Part shown: positions 14,230-14,401 of the stretch, piece after piece
Numbering within the stretch: the stretch's first letter is position 1
Layout: each line of letters begins with the position of its first letter
Source: a bacterium
GTDB lineage: Bacteria > B130-G9
NCBI GenBank assembly: GCA_021160245.1
Contig: JAGHCW010000123.1
Location: 1-14,401 of the forward strand
Length of the DNA: 14,401 nucleotides
Direction: 5' to 3'
Notes under the pieces: generated by a model
What the model was told of the DNA's origin: nothing
The model's input: the letters and a program-made list of their open reading frames with translations, nothing else
Database searches by the model: none
Made by a program: the position numbers and the translations under genes

Positions 14230-14401
14230 GCTGTGTCTCCCCCCGAAAATGTTGAGTTACCATCATTAAGTGTGTAAATAGAAGTTAACCGGCTTGGTTT
14301 GTTTTGTCAATCTGTTTTTCTTTGCCATCGATATAAACGGTGCCGTCAAAGACCCGTTTCATAAGTTCTGGCGCCTTTAGTCGTCTGAACCTCCTTTCTG
14401 C
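14230..14401. mobile_element. End of an insertion sequence, probably IS256/mutator-like
   Basis: The element continues beyond the right edge. Its transposase ends at 14285. Between that and about 14230 lies non-coding DNA ending with GTTGAGTTACCATCATTAAG and then TGTGTAAATA at 14271-14280. A TGTGTAAA motif roughly 20 bases inside the tip is a feature I associate with IS256-type terminal repeats. The exact tip and target duplication cannot be set without the other end. Confidence 0.4.
14285..14401 (-). CDS. Transposase C-terminus, truncated by the right edge
   Basis: The last 38 codons and the TAA of a minus-strand gene are visible, reading AERRFRRLKAPELMKRVFDG, then TVYIDGKEKQ and ending NQAG. 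The pattern E-R-R-F-R-R-L-x-A-P-E-L, then V-x-x-G and D-G, is one I know from the C-terminal ends of IS256/mutator-type transposases. This is recognition from memory on a short fragment, so the family label is tentative. The catalytic DDE residues would lie outside the window. The frame is open from the window edge with no start codon needed. Confidence 0.5.
   Translation of the reverse strand, partial: AERRFRRLKAPELMKRVFDGTVYIDGKEKQIDKTNQAG

Larger units (their letters stand above)
13896..14401. other. Right-hand intergenic region reaching an IS end
   Basis: This stretch holds no intact gene. From left to right it contains a probably decayed minus-strand reading frame (13931-14220) and, from about 14230, the apparent end of an insertion sequence with the last codons of its transposase. 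Both are listed separately. No rRNA, tRNA or clear terminator is visible. Confidence 0.5.

Overview
The window looks like a chromosomal segment of a Gram-negative (diderm) bacterium that I cannot place to phylum. The reasons are a LolA-like periplasmic protein, a lipoprotein with a lipobox, a large Sec-exported Ig-like protein and ordinary bacterial housekeeping genes (glgA, accA, dnaG, tyrS). The lysyl-tRNA synthetase is the class I (archaeal-type) enzyme, which only some bacterial lineages carry. Several genes appear to start with TTG.

Left part, minus strand (1-3853), in transcription order: a LolA-like exported protein (3853-3044), glycogen synthase glgA (2896-1442), and a class I lysyl-tRNA synthetase that runs off the left edge (1309-1). 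Each of the two inner gaps is about 130-150 bp.

A 316-bp divergent region (3854-4169) carries a near-consensus sigma70-type promoter. Its -35 box forms the loop of a perfect 6-bp inverted repeat, which suggests a repressor or activator site. It drives a 637-aa secreted protein of unknown function (4170-6083). Then come accA (6290-7258), a small lipoprotein with an extracellular beta-domain signature (7349-7996), and a 382-bp gap with a near-palindrome, nested inverted repeats and a good promoter for the next group.

The group 8379-13895 is tightly packed: dnaG primase, tyrS (13-bp gap), a novel 409-aa protein with a 24-bp coding repeat (21-bp gap), and an M20-family amidohydrolase that starts at a TTG overlapping the previous stop by 4 bp. 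The last two genes are the least ordinary part of the window. The first has a basic octapeptide-repeat head, a module resembling one I associate with polysaccharide glycosyltransferases and methyltransferases, a coiled coil and an acidic tail, but no catalytic domain. The second keeps all M20 metal ligands but lacks the Gly-Lys-x-x-His signature of the lid domain.

Right edge (13896-14401): a probably decayed, frameshifted Cys-rich reading frame on the minus strand, next to what looks like the end of an insertion sequence (C-terminus of a transposase, terminal sequence with a TGTGTAAA motif). The chromosome therefore seems to pass from a housekeeping block into mobile DNA here.
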